Source of the DNA: Prolixibacteraceae bacterium
GTDB taxonomy: Bacteria; Bacteroidota; Bacteroidia; Bacteroidales; Prolixibacteraceae
Direction: 5' to 3'
DNA: 64,000 bases
Assembly: GCA_023229575.1 (NCBI GenBank)
Contig: JALNYZ010000002.1
Span: 310,001-374,000 of the forward strand
Shown: positions 6,991 to 16,233 of the stretch, piece after piece
How positions within the stretch are numbered: position 1 is the first letter of the stretch
Layout of the letters: every line of letters starts with the position of its first letter
Program-made: the position numbers and the translations under genes
Notes under the pieces: generated by a model
Database searches by the model: none
Told to the model about the DNA's origin: nothing
What the model saw: only the letters and a program-made list of their open reading frames with translations

Positions 6991-9294
6991 TTAGAATGGA
7001 TATCCGATTGCAACATTTAATACCAGGTTTTCCCTTCTCCATCCAGAATTTCCAAAATTGATCTGATCAGCTACCCAACGGTGGTTTTCTTCCAGCCAGG
7101 GTTTCCTTAACGGAAAGGCCAAATCGAAACGTAAAATAAAGAAGGAAACATCGACCCGTAATCCCACACCTGCTCCGACAGCAATTTCATTCATGAATTT
7201 TGAAAACAAAAACGGGCTTCCCAGATTTGTAGGATTTGATTTTTGCAACCACACATTTCCTGCGTCTACAAACAAAGCACCTTTCAAAAAACGATAAATA
7301 TTGAATCGATATTCTGCATTCATTTCCAGTTTTATATCGCCGCCCAATTGTAATATTCCCAACGTATCGGTTTTCTGATTATAGGTGCCCGGACCGACGG
7401 AATTGATTTGAAATGCGCGAAGACTATTCGGTCCGCCACTGAAAAACTGTTTGCTGTAAGGTAGAATTAAAGAGTTTCCGAATGGTTTGGCTACTCCTGC
7501 AAAAAACCGCAGGGCCACTTTGTTTTTATCTTTTAAATTATAGTAGAAACGGCCATCAACACTCAATTTAGAATATTGTGAAAAGATGGATCCGGCAACT
7601 TTAGAAGGATTTTCAGCTGATATCTTTTCCCCGCCGATAACTTTTGCCAGATAAAGAGCATTTCCGGCAAGCTCTGATATCAGATGAAAATAATATTGAA
7701 TCTTTTTCCCTGTCATCATTTGCTCGTTGTAGGTGAACGAATAGTTTCCTCCCGCAATAAATTGCTCTTCATAGCTTTTTTTCAGAAAAGGATTGGACGT
7801 CAGTAAATCTGTGAAAGCGGTTGATTTGTTTCTAATTGTGGTGTAACTTATATCTATTGGATTCAACTCATGTTCAGTTTGGATATTTTGTTTCCATTTG
7901 AAACCATAAACGAACTGAAAAGTACGCATATCAAAATAGTTGACCCTTTTCAAATAGTTATAAGAGAGCAACAAACGTGTTTTTGGGACGTAAAGACTGT
8001 TTGTTCTCTTGATGTTGAATGGAACAATAAAGCGTGGAAAAGTCAACTCCAACTGTGGATTATAGGAGTAGGAATACAGATTTTTTTCTTTCCCGCTTAA
8101 CTGCGCCTCAAATGATCCGGCCAGATTAAGATTTAGTATTTCTGCCCCGTTAAAGGCGTTTCTGTTCAGGATACTTAAATTCACGCGAGGCCCGGCATAG
8201 TTATTCGATTTTGTAACAAGGTCAACTTCCGCCCTGAATGTGTGTTTTGGCAGTGGCGTCATCAGAATATTTACATCCAGTAAACCAGGACCTGAAGCGT
8301 TGTTTTCAGAAAAGTTTATCTGTACCAATTTGAAATTACCCATCGACATCAATCGGTTCAATGTGATGATATGGTTCTGCCTTGAAAAGATCTCGTTTTT
8401 CCGTAAATAAATTGATTTCGAAAGTACTTTGGGCCTGATTGTCATTCTGGCTTCTTTCCCAAAAAACACGATATTCTGAACCACTATTGTATCTTTTGTA
8501 GTGTCTTTACGCCTATCATTCAAAGAATAGTTCTGATTAATATAGACATTGTTAATGCGAAATGCAGTTGTAGCATTTTTCGGAATACTGTCCTTTAAGG
8601 TTAATTTGAATGCTACATCATGATTTACGTTTGAGGTGTCGGCCTTGAAAAGTAAATAGTCGGGATTGAAGTAAAAGTATCCGTTGTTTTTTAAGATAGC
8701 ATCAATTCTTATTCGTTCGCTTTTTAAGATATCGAGATTGTAATCATCCCCAGGTTTAATTAATGATTTATCTTTCCCGGTCAGGATCAGGCGACTTATA
8801 CTATCATCCCTGATCGCATATACAAGATCTTTAACAAGGTATGGCTTATGAACGTGACTGGTATAGATTACTTTGCCAGTACGCTCTTTCTCAACAATTT
8901 TGGATTCAGTATAACTTTTAAATATTCCAATATTAAAAAGCCTGGCATCAATTATCGCACGGGTAACACCGGGTTTAACACTACTCATCAGCACCGGTGG
9001 TTCCCCCCTTTTTTTAAACCACTTTCCTAATTTGGTTTTTGGATCTTCTCCAGCTAAATTATACTTCCACAATTTAGGACGAATACCCAAATAAACTTTA
9101 TTAGGTACAGGACGTACGGCCAAAAGTGCAGTGGCTTTGATAAATTTCTTATTCACTTTATCCGATGATTCCAATTTAATTTCCGCACCCGTATAAAGTT
9201 TTTCACCTTTCGGCAAATTCCTTGTACCGGTACATGCTGCCAGAAGCAGGCAACCAAGTATCAGAAAGAGACTATTTTGGATTGATCGTAACAT
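6991..9294 (-). CDS. TamA/BamA-like outer-membrane assembly lipoprotein
   Basis: The protein is about 767 residues. I chose the ATG at 9294 because it is followed directly by a lipoprotein signal (SLFLILGCLLLAAC) and TGTRNLPKGEKLYTGAEIKL; the longer frame would lie mostly inside the preceding gene. POTRA-like regions fill the N-terminal half (for example RIDAILKNNGYFYFNPDYLL and IITLNRLMSMGNFKLVQINF). The C-terminal half is a 16-strand Omp85-type barrel with FSGGPNSLRAF and a terminal aromatic residue. Such lipidated BamA/TamA homologs are common in Bacteroidota. Its start overlaps the end of the TamB-like gene by 23 bp, so the two are translationally linked and probably act together in inserting or shuttling material to the outer membrane. 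Confidence 0.85.
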   Translation of the reverse strand: MLRSIQNSLFLILGCLLLAACTGTRNLPKGEKLYTGAEIKLESSDKVNKKFIKATALLAVRPVPNKVYLGIRPKLWKYNLAGEDPKTKLGKWFKKRGEPPVLMSSVKPGVTRAIIDARLFNIGIFKSYTESKIVEKERTGKVIYTSHVHKPYLVKDLVYAIRDDSISRLILTGKDKSLIKPGDDYNLDILKSERIRIDAILKNNGYFYFNPDYLLFKADTSNVNHDVAFKLTLKDSIPKNATTAFRINNVYINQNYSLNDRRKDTTKDTIVVQNIVFFGKEARMTIRPKVLSKSIYLRKNEIFSRQNHIITLNRLMSMGNFKLVQINFSENNASGPGLLDVNILMTPLPKHTFRAEVDLVTKSNNYAGPRVNLSILNRNAFNGAEILNLNLAGSFEAQLSGKEKNLYSYSYNPQLELTFPRFIVPFNIKRTNSLYVPKTRLLLSYNYLKRVNYFDMRTFQFVYGFKWKQNIQTEHELNPIDISYTTIRNKSTAFTDLLTSNPFLKKSYEEQFIAGGNYSFTYNEQMMTGKKIQYYFHLISELAGNALYLAKVIGGEKISAENPSKVAGSIFSQYSKLSVDGRFYYNLKDKNKVALRFFAGVAKPFGNSLILPYSKQFFSGGPNSLRAFQINSVGPGTYNQKTDTLGILQLGGDIKLEMNAEYRFNIYRFLKGALFVDAGNVWLQKSNPTNLGSPFLFSKFMNEIAVGAGVGLRVDVSFFILRFDLAFPLRKPWLEENHRWVADQINFGNSGWRRENLVLNVAIGYPF

Positions 9295-12200
9295 TACTCT
9301 TTTGTATTTTCGATGAATCACTTCTGTTTTTTTGAGACTTGAATAATCTGTCCCAGCGATTGAAATCGCGCACAAATACAACACCAACGCCAGTTTCAAC
9401 CAACTGACCTTCAATGGCTCCTTCGTATTGATTGTGTCTGAATCCTTTCATTCTGAATCGACCGTCTTTGGTCAGTTTATATTCGACTGTTACATCACTG
9501 GTAATATCGCTTGCCGAGTTTTGTTTCGCCCTGTCACCTTCAACATCAACTGCACCGCCAAGCTGAACGGATAATCGTTCATTGAAAAGTTGCTTCTTTA
9601 CGCCGATTTCGACTTGTGTCCTTCCTTTGGCTACTCCCGACTGATAATCGTCATACGATTGAATATCAAAGTTTAACTCCATTCCCGGTAATATTTTTGA
9701 GCTCAGTTGATTTAACTGTGCGGATAAGAATTTTCCTACCGTTGACCGGATTAAAGTAGAAGTTCCGGTCGATTCGGTTTGAAAAGGATTTTCCTGGACA
9801 AACCTGCCCAATACCAATAAAGCAAAAACCTGTTTGTTTAATGCTGATTCATCTTCATTTAACATGCTTAGTTTCTGATTCACGGCTCCACCCAGAATTC
9901 CTTTTTCCTCTGGTGGCAATTGAATTGAAAAACTAATTTGAGGATGTAAGATTTGTCCGCGTAGTTTCAGAATAACTAAAAAAGGATAGCGCTGTTTGTA
10001 CCCGCCTTTATCAATATCACTTAAACCCGATATTTGATCAGCCACCAGATCATAGGGTGCTGCCCTGACAGAATAACGGGCATTGATTGATATTTCGGCA
10101 TCCAGTGGATCACCATTCCAAATAATTGTACTTCCGGCATCAATGTCAAATTTCTTTTTGATCACCGATTCCAATGAGACCAGGTAACTGCCTTCATTTA
10201 GATTATAGGCCCCGGTAAGGCTCATCTTCCCGCTTCGGTCCATGGTAAAACTCAATGCAGCCTCACCTTTCACCACCAGTGAGTCAGTGGAAGAAGGATC
10301 CATTAGTAGCCGTAGCGTTGCTTCTTTATCTATTTCTATAATGGAAGAAAGATCAAAACCAGTCATGCCGGTTGATTGTCCTCCCTTTTTCTCACCTCTT
10401 AACAGGATTGGATTGAATTTTAATGAATTATCAAATTCAACCACATTTTCTCCTTTGTCGGTGGTCAGTTTGTCTTCAGGAACTGAGAAAGTAAAATTTG
10501 AGCCCTTTTTCATTTTAACCTTTGCATTCACAACTGCCGATTTCATTGGTCCGTTTACATTAATCCTGCTGTCAATAACCATTCGTCCAAAAAATTCTTT
10601 GTTATCCTTAACGGTTGTATTGAATAACAGAAAGTCCTTTGTATTGACCTGTAAGGCAAAAATAAAATCCGAAAGTTGTTTCATTTGAACGGAACCATCA
10701 ATGGTTGCCGTATGCTGACCGGCATCCAGCATGGTGAAAGAATTGAAATAAATTCCGTCTTTTTTAAGTTGAATCGTTTCATGTTTTAATTCCAGACTGT
10801 TGTTCAGGAATGCGGGTTTGATAATGGCATTGCTGAAAACCAGTTCGCCTGTTATATCCGGTGCACTGGCCTTTCCTTCAACTGAAATATTCCCGGCAAG
10901 AGTTCCGGAAGCTTCTTTCAATTGTCCCATCGAAAAAGCCTGAACGGTTCTTAAAGAAAGCGACTGAATGATTGTTTTAATGCTAATTGAATTGTTGCCT
11001 CCGTTCGGAATAAAATATCCATTAGCCGTCAAATTGTTATCTGTACCCGATAAATTCACATCAATGTTAAATTTCTCATAGCTGGGATTCTCAGCTTTCA
11101 CTGTTAGATTTCCGATGGGAATATCATGAACGGTCAGGTTGCTGATCTTTGCATCTGCGATTAAGCCGTACGAATTGTTAACCCGTTTAAGCAATATATT
11201 CCCGTCAACAGTTCCTTTTACCAAACTGGAATTTTTTTCTACGATACTGGAAATGTCATCAATCCTGAAGTTCTTGATTGCGATATTCAGGTCATCATTG
11301 AATTGATCATGTACTGAGGCTATATTTATCTGATTATCTGCGTGATTGATGAATAAATGGTGGATTAAAAATCCTTGTTTCCCTAATTCAATGTAATTAT
11401 CCGTTGCAATGTCCCAGCGGTTATTCACCATGTAAAATTCTTTTGGATCGAGCGTAAGCTTGTAGTTGGCTCTGTCCTTACTAATTTGCGACCTGATCTG
11501 AAGCTTTTTATTCTTACCATCTGTCGAAGAAATGTTGGCGAGAATTCTGTTAGCTGAAACATTTCCATCAAACAAAACATTGTCTAAATTGATTTGTGAA
11601 TTTGAAATATTACCGATCGAAAATTTATAATTCAAAGCTTTGGCATCCGAATTCACATCTATCGTAAAGTCGCTAATTTCATTAGTTCCATAAACAATTT
11701 TCTTTATCGCGGCATTCAGTTTCAGGTCGTTTTTCTGACTATCAAAACTACCGTGAATGATTCCAGGCTCGAATTCTTTTAGCTGAGGAAGAAGGAGGTC
11801 CAAAAGAATGGGGTGATTGTGAAGTTGTATTTCGAAACTGAAATTTGCAGGACCGCCTTTCTTTGATTGCCGGTTTGTATCTGTAAAGGGGAAATAATTA
11901 TTTATGAATTGACTAAGTACTCCCGGAAGTGCATCAGGGGAAACAGTTCCGGTATATTTTATGCCTATTAGCGCACTATTGATTTTGATTTCACTGTTAT
12001 TGGGTTCATTTACTGCTGCCGACAGAAAGGAGTCGAGTACATATGTTTTCCCCTGGCTGGCAACTATAATATTGGTGATTCCAGCTGTTCCATTCATTTT
12101 ATTGACGGTTCCACCTTGTAAATCGGCTGCTGCTACAAAGGCTACCCGAGCATCTTTGTTGGTCAATTTGAGTTTTTGAAGGTCTGCTCCTTTTACATTT

Positions 12201-14254
12201 AACTGAAATTTATAATGTTCCATATTTGGATTCAAGTTCACCAGTCCATCAAAATCGAATACTGCATTTTCATCATTCAAGTTTATTTTCCCTTCGAATT
12301 CCTTGCCGGTTACCGTACCATCCATTTTCAGGTTGTGATAAGTATATTTATGTAGATGAATTTGCGTTACATCGGCCTTGATTTTGGCTTTGATCGTATT
12401 CATGTCCAATCCCTGACCGGTTGCCTGTGCGGTTAAGGTTACCGGGCCATACAGGAGTGTGTCTTTTAAAAAACGGCCAATATCAAAACTGCTCATGCTT
12501 AATTTGCTGCTGAAATTTTCAGCCGGATCAATCGATGCTACAAAATTTGCGTCTCCAAAACTGCTGGACATATTCGCCATTGACTCAAAAGACTTCATCT
12601 TTCCTTTAAAAACAACCTGCATACTAATGTTTTCGGGAATATCCATGCTGTCTGAAATATATGGTCCAGCCATCATTAAAATATCTTTTTTGCCTGAAAT
12701 GATATTCAGATTGGGGAAATCATAAAATGCCGTTTTAACTTTAGGTAGTCCTTTGATAATGAAATCTGTTTCTATACGTGTATTTGCTCCAGTTCTTACC
12801 GACAGGTTTTTCGCATCCAGATTATTTATCTGCCCACCAATTTTTCCTGAAGCTGTTGTAATATTCTGACTATTTTTGAAGAAAGGCTGTATGATAAGAT
12901 CCGGTTTGAAATAGAGAACATCAGAGTTTTTGAAACGCAGATTCCTCAAGTCCAAATCCAGGTTACTGAATTGCATGGAATCTATCAGTGTTGATAAAGA
13001 AGAATATTGTAGGTTCACATCGGCATCTACGGTAGAGTAGGGGGTTTGGACCTTCAACTTACGTGCAGAAATCGAATGCTGATCCATTCTGAAATCTGCC
13101 TCACAACCTGTGATTGGAAAGTTATTTTGATCAATCGCGCTGAATTTCTTTACCAGAATTTTTGTAAGATCAGTTGAATATAAAAAATCATCGGCTTCCA
13201 GCGTTAAGTGATGATATTCAAGATTATTCACGTCAAATAAATTCTTTATTTCAAGATTATTTCCAGATTTGTATGAGAGTGAATTATCTTCAAGATCAAT
13301 ATTCTTCAATGCAATTTTCCAGTTGCTTCCGGATGTTGCAACGATTGCAGTCGTAACTAATTTCGGTGCGAAGGTGTGGTATAGAATCTTACTCTTTGAC
13401 AAGACGAGGGATTCGGTAATCAACAGCTGCTTTTGCAAATCGATAGAAGGATTTTCCAATTTACTTTGGACGATGACCGCATCAACCGACAAGTAGTTGA
13501 CTGAATCGCTGTAACTGACTATGGAATTGCTGAGTCGAATGCTTCTGGCTGTTATTTTTGGTGAAACGCTTCCCACTCTATTATTCTGTTTGTTCTTGGT
13601 TGCACATACCCGGACATTGGCTGTCAAGCCTGCTGCGAGTAAGTCGAACACAGAATAGCGTGATTTTTGAAGATCGATTTCATCCACATCAAATTCCGAA
13701 TTTTCCAATACTGCGAATACATTTATTCCTGCATACGCATCATCGTAACGAAACCGGACGTTTTTCAGGCTTACCTGATCGATGTTGAAGGTCCATTTGG
13801 ATGGAGTTGGTGTGGCAACTTTTGACTGTTTGGTGGTATCACCAAATGCTGTTAGCAGGAAATTGTAGTTGAATAGCGAATCTGTTTTTGTGCTATACAA
13901 ATTCAGATTTGCGTTTTCAACAGCTAAAGAACTGATAGCTATTTTGCTGTGGAACAAGCTATAAAGTGCAATATTTATGCTCGCTTTTCCAACATAGAGT
14001 AAAGTGTCTTTTTTGAGATCTTCCAGATAAAGACCTTCAATCACTACTGATTTTGGGAATGAAATGCCAATCTTTCTAATCTCAATTTCTGTATGGGTTT
14101 TGTTGCTGACATAGGAGGTGATACCACGAACGATCTTGTTTTGAACGACAGGGATTTGAATTAATACAGCAATTATTACAAATAAAAACACCAGGATGAT
14201 GGCCAACCACAGGATCGTTTTTACCAATTTTTTTAGTAATAATCGCAATTTCAT
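9272..14254 (-). CDS. tamB: TamB-like translocation/assembly module protein
   Basis: This 1660-residue protein has one N-terminal membrane anchor (TILWLAIILVFLFVIIAVLI) and then a very long run of short beta strands, as in AsmA/TamB proteins that form a hydrophobic groove across the periplasm. The C-terminal part (about 1230-1620) matches the TamB/DUF490 domain: GAYNLNEGSYLVSL, DPLDAEISINARYSVRAAPY, EDESALNKQVFALLVLGRF and a final amphipathic sheet. TamB works with TamA, encoded next, and in other bacteria TamB-like proteins carry phospholipids to the outer membrane. It sits in the operon of the CbpA/CbpM chaperone pair under stress promoter C. Confidence 0.88.
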   Translation of the reverse strand: MKLRLLLKKLVKTILWLAIILVFLFVIIAVLIQIPVVQNKIVRGITSYVSNKTHTEIEIRKIGISFPKSVVIEGLYLEDLKKDTLLYVGKASINIALYSLFHSKIAISSLAVENANLNLYSTKTDSLFNYNFLLTAFGDTTKQSKVATPTPSKWTFNIDQVSLKNVRFRYDDAYAGINVFAVLENSEFDVDEIDLQKSRYSVFDLLAAGLTANVRVCATKNKQNNRVGSVSPKITARSIRLSNSIVSYSDSVNYLSVDAVIVQSKLENPSIDLQKQLLITESLVLSKSKILYHTFAPKLVTTAIVATSGSNWKIALKNIDLEDNSLSYKSGNNLEIKNLFDVNNLEYHHLTLEADDFLYSTDLTKILVKKFSAIDQNNFPITGCEADFRMDQHSISARKLKVQTPYSTVDADVNLQYSSLSTLIDSMQFSNLDLDLRNLRFKNSDVLYFKPDLIIQPFFKNSQNITTASGKIGGQINNLDAKNLSVRTGANTRIETDFIIKGLPKVKTAFYDFPNLNIISGKKDILMMAGPYISDSMDIPENISMQVVFKGKMKSFESMANMSSSFGDANFVASIDPAENFSSKLSMSSFDIGRFLKDTLLYGPVTLTAQATGQGLDMNTIKAKIKADVTQIHLHKYTYHNLKMDGTVTGKEFEGKINLNDENAVFDFDGLVNLNPNMEHYKFQLNVKGADLQKLKLTNKDARVAFVAAADLQGGTVNKMNGTAGITNIIVASQGKTYVLDSFLSAAVNEPNNSEIKINSALIGIKYTGTVSPDALPGVLSQFINNYFPFTDTNRQSKKGGPANFSFEIQLHNHPILLDLLLPQLKEFEPGIIHGSFDSQKNDLKLNAAIKKIVYGTNEISDFTIDVNSDAKALNYKFSIGNISNSQINLDNVLFDGNVSANRILANISSTDGKNKKLQIRSQISKDRANYKLTLDPKEFYMVNNRWDIATDNYIELGKQGFLIHHLFINHADNQINIASVHDQFNDDLNIAIKNFRIDDISSIVEKNSSLVKGTVDGNILLKRVNNSYGLIADAKISNLTVHDIPIGNLTVKAENPSYEKFNIDVNLSGTDNNLTANGYFIPNGGNNSISIKTIIQSLSLRTVQAFSMGQLKEASGTLAGNISVEGKASAPDITGELVFSNAIIKPAFLNNSLELKHETIQLKKDGIYFNSFTMLDAGQHTATIDGSVQMKQLSDFIFALQVNTKDFLLFNTTVKDNKEFFGRMVIDSRINVNGPMKSAVVNAKVKMKKGSNFTFSVPEDKLTTDKGENVVEFDNSLKFNPILLRGEKKGGQSTGMTGFDLSSIIEIDKEATLRLLMDPSSTDSLVVKGEAALSFTMDRSGKMSLTGAYNLNEGSYLVSLESVIKKKFDIDAGSTIIWNGDPLDAEISINARYSVRAAPYDLVADQISGLSDIDKGGYKQRYPFLVILKLRGQILHPQISFSIQLPPEEKGILGGAVNQKLSMLNEDESALNKQVFALLVLGRFVQENPFQTESTGTSTLIRSTVGKFLSAQLNQLSSKILPGMELNFDIQSYDDYQSGVAKGRTQVEIGVKKQLFNERLSVQLGGAVDVEGDRAKQNSASDITSDVTVEYKLTKDGRFRMKGFRHNQYEGAIEGQLVETGVGVVFVRDFNRWDRLFKSQKNRSDSSKIQKSNVTINPK

Positions 14255-14339
14255 TTGTTTTCATTTTGTTTCAATGGCCAGATGGAATACCCACATAATC
14301 ATTTGCTGTTGGTGTGTTTATTCGCTCATGGCTATTTAA

Positions 14340-14642
14340 TCATGTTTCTGATCTTTCAAAGAGCCGAAGTTTGTTCCGGAGATTGTTAATTTCATTCTGC
14401 ATGTTATTCATTCGTTGTAACAGATGCATGATCGTTTCTATTCCTTCCAGATTAATATCCAATTCGTAATAGAACCGGATATATTTTTCAAGTTGCTGGA
14501 GTTGGCTGACATCGATACATGCTGTTTCATTGACGGTCACAACCTCAATTAGTCCTGTTTCCTGTAGTGAGCTGATAAAGGATGTCTCAATATTCCAACT
14601 GCTGCAGAACTCATCTATTGCTATGTGGTTTGCTACTTGCAT
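14340..14642 (-). CDS. cbpM: Chaperone modulator CbpM
   Basis: This 100-residue protein has a MerR-like helix-turn-helix fold at the N-terminus (IAIDEFCSSWNIETSFISSLQETGLIEV) and a C-terminal coiled coil (YYELDINLEGIETIMHLLQRMNNMQNEI). This is the layout of CbpM, which binds the J-domain of CbpA and holds back its DnaK-stimulating activity. The gene follows the DnaJ-type gene by 3 bp, the classic cbpA-cbpM order. It probably acts as a cytoplasmic anti-co-chaperone and not as a DNA-binding regulator. Confidence 0.88.
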   Translation of the reverse strand: MQVANHIAIDEFCSSWNIETSFISSLQETGLIEVVTVNETACIDVSQLQQLEKYIRFYYELDINLEGIETIMHLLQRMNNMQNEINNLRNKLRLFERSET

Positions 14643-14645
14643 GGC

Positions 14646-15545
14646 TTAAGGTTTAATAGTTGAGTCAGACAATTCGGTGAACAGCGCTTTTTGTTTGTCA
14701 GTCAGGTTGGTTGGAATTTTGACGTGATAAGTAACATACAAATCCCCGGCCTCCCCTTCGCTTTTGTATACCGGGAATCCCTTGCCTTTAAGTTTTACTT
14801 TACTTTCGTTTTGTGTTTCAGGCTTTACTTTCAGCTTTACCTGTCCATCCAGGATATCAATGGTTATTTCCCCACCAAGCACTGCCGTGTACAGATCCAA
14901 ATCAACTGAGGTATATAGATTGTTCCCCAAACGTTTAATTTTGGGGTGATTGGCAATTGAAAATGTAATATAGAGATCCCCGTTGGGTCCTCCATTAATT
15001 CCTGCGCCTCCGTGCCCCTGGATTTTAATCGTTTGTCCATTTTCAATTCCTGCAGGGATCGTGATCCTTATTTTATTTCCGTTGACGGTTAAGGTCTGTT
15101 TCTGGGATTTTAAGGCATCTATCAAATTGAGATGGATTTCTGCATTAAGATCTTCTCCTCTGTATTTTACTTGTCTGCTTCTTCCACCGCTTGCAGCTCC
15201 ACCAAACATGGATTCAAAAAAATCTGAAAAGTCAGCTCCTGATTGAGATCCTGAATTTCTTGCCCCACGTGAACCGAACGATTGTCCCTGGTACTGTTTT
15301 GCTTTTTCGAATTCTTCAGCATGTTGCCAATCCTTGCCATATTGATCATATTTCTTCCGTTTTTCAGGATCGCTCAGTACTTCATTGGCTTCATTGATTT
15401 GCTGAAAATTCTTTTTCGCATCCTTGTCATTGGGATTCAAATCCGGATGAAACTTTCTGGCCAGTTTTCGATAAGCGTTTTTGATCTCCTTAGGCGCAGT
15501 TGTTTTGTTTATCCCCAATATTTTATAATAGTCAACGAAATCCAT
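14646..15545 (-). CDS. cbpA: DnaJ-class co-chaperone CbpA
   Basis: This 299-residue protein has a J-domain at 1-70 with the HPD motif (KLARKFHPDLNPNDKDA), a Gly/Phe/Ser-rich linker (about 85-125; QGQSFGSRGARNSGSQSG) and two C-terminal substrate-binding beta domains (KIRITIPAGIENGQTIKIQG and KGKGFPVYKSEGEAGDLYV). The zinc-finger domain of DnaJ is missing, as in CbpA. It stimulates the DnaK ATPase under stress. It is the first gene of a five-gene operon (cbpA, cbpM, tamB, tamA-like, AI-2E), driven by stress promoter C with an additional operator-like copy further upstream. Confidence 0.9.
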   Translation of the reverse strand: MDFVDYYKILGINKTTAPKEIKNAYRKLARKFHPDLNPNDKDAKKNFQQINEANEVLSDPEKRKKYDQYGKDWQHAEEFEKAKQYQGQSFGSRGARNSGSQSGADFSDFFESMFGGAASGGRSRQVKYRGEDLNAEIHLNLIDALKSQKQTLTVNGNKIRITIPAGIENGQTIKIQGHGGAGINGGPNGDLYITFSIANHPKIKRLGNNLYTSVDLDLYTAVLGGEITIDILDGQVKLKVKPETQNESKVKLKGKGFPVYKSEGEAGDLYVTYHVKIPTNLTDKQKALFTELSDSTIKP

Positions 15546-15572
15546 GAGCCTTATTAATAAATCTTTAAAGAG

Positions 15573-15642
15573 TAAAGTTGAGAATAAGCGACCCTGCAGG
15601 CGTTACAGAATTAAAAAAAAGAGTTACATTATTCACACATTT
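15573..15642 (-). promoter_or_regulatory. Conserved stress promoter, site C
   Basis: Minus strand: TGTGTGAATAATGTAAC, then ATTCTGTAAC 21 bp on, then 21 nt to the -7 box CAACTTTA. It drives the cbpA operon. Confidence 0.85.
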
Positions 15643-15652
15643 TCAAGATGAT

Positions 15653-15692
15653 TTTACATGTATTTTGGAAAAGGTTACATGTTACACACATC
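15653..15692 (-). promoter_or_regulatory. Second, degenerate operator copy upstream of cbpA
   Basis: Minus strand: TGTGTAACATGTAAC followed by CATGTAAA. The GTAAC and GTAAA elements are again 21 bp apart, but TGTGTG and the downstream -7 box are not well kept. It looks like an additional binding site for the same regulator, about 51 bp upstream of the promoter-proximal half-site of site C. Confidence 0.55.
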
Positions 15693-15721
15693 TGACAATT
15701 TTGATATCACAGTTCCAAAAT

Positions 15722-16207
15722 CTATTTTTTGATATCTGTTTTTAGTGCGTTTAGCTCAATACCAATCTCATTTGCACTATGGTTTATCGAGACTTTGAAC
15801 ATTTCCCACTTCGCCTTTACTTCATCATTGTATTCATCCAACATGCTTTTCAGGTTGTTGTTGTCTTTCTCTAACTTTGACAGTTTTTTTCGCGAATTTG
15901 CATTGACATCAGGCAATTCCATAATTTTTTTGATTTGATTTTCATTTTGCCGAATTTTCTTTTCCGTCTCAAGTCTGAAAATGGTCCACTCATCCGGAGT
16001 TTCAATCTTCTTCACTACCTCGGTTTTCATTGATGCCTGAATTACTTCTTTGCTGACAAAACTGCTGTCATCCGCCATCATTCTTTCTTTCTTGACCAGA
16101 TCAAATGCGTCATCAGTTTTTTGTACGCGCGAACCACAGGAAGTTATCAATATCACGAATAAACTGCCTGTTAAAATCACAGAGATAATATTTTGATTCA
16201 ATGTCAT
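15722..16207 (-). CDS. Small coiled-coil lipoprotein of unknown function
   Basis: The protein has about 161 residues from the ATG at 16207. A longer frame starts at a TTG (16237) overlapping the previous stop, but the ATG gives a clean lipoprotein signal (NIISVILTGSLFVILITSC). The rest is charged and helical (EKKIRQNENQIKKIMELP, SRKKLSKLEKDNNNLKSMLD), so a periplasmic coiled coil anchored in a membrane is likely. I do not recognise a family. It follows the DUF4239 gene directly and is probably co-transcribed and translationally coupled with it. Confidence 0.65.
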   Translation of the reverse strand: MTLNQNIISVILTGSLFVILITSCGSRVQKTDDAFDLVKKERMMADDSSFVSKEVIQASMKTEVVKKIETPDEWTIFRLETEKKIRQNENQIKKIMELPDVNANSRKKLSKLEKDNNNLKSMLDEYNDEVKAKWEMFKVSINHSANEIGIELNALKTDIKK

Positions 16208-16233
16208 TTGCTTCAATTTAAAATGTTCCTTCT

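Noticed and set aside
14082..14264. Short minus-strand frame of 60 codons at the start of the tamB-like gene
   Set aside because: It is another frame of the tamB coding sequence, without its own start signals.
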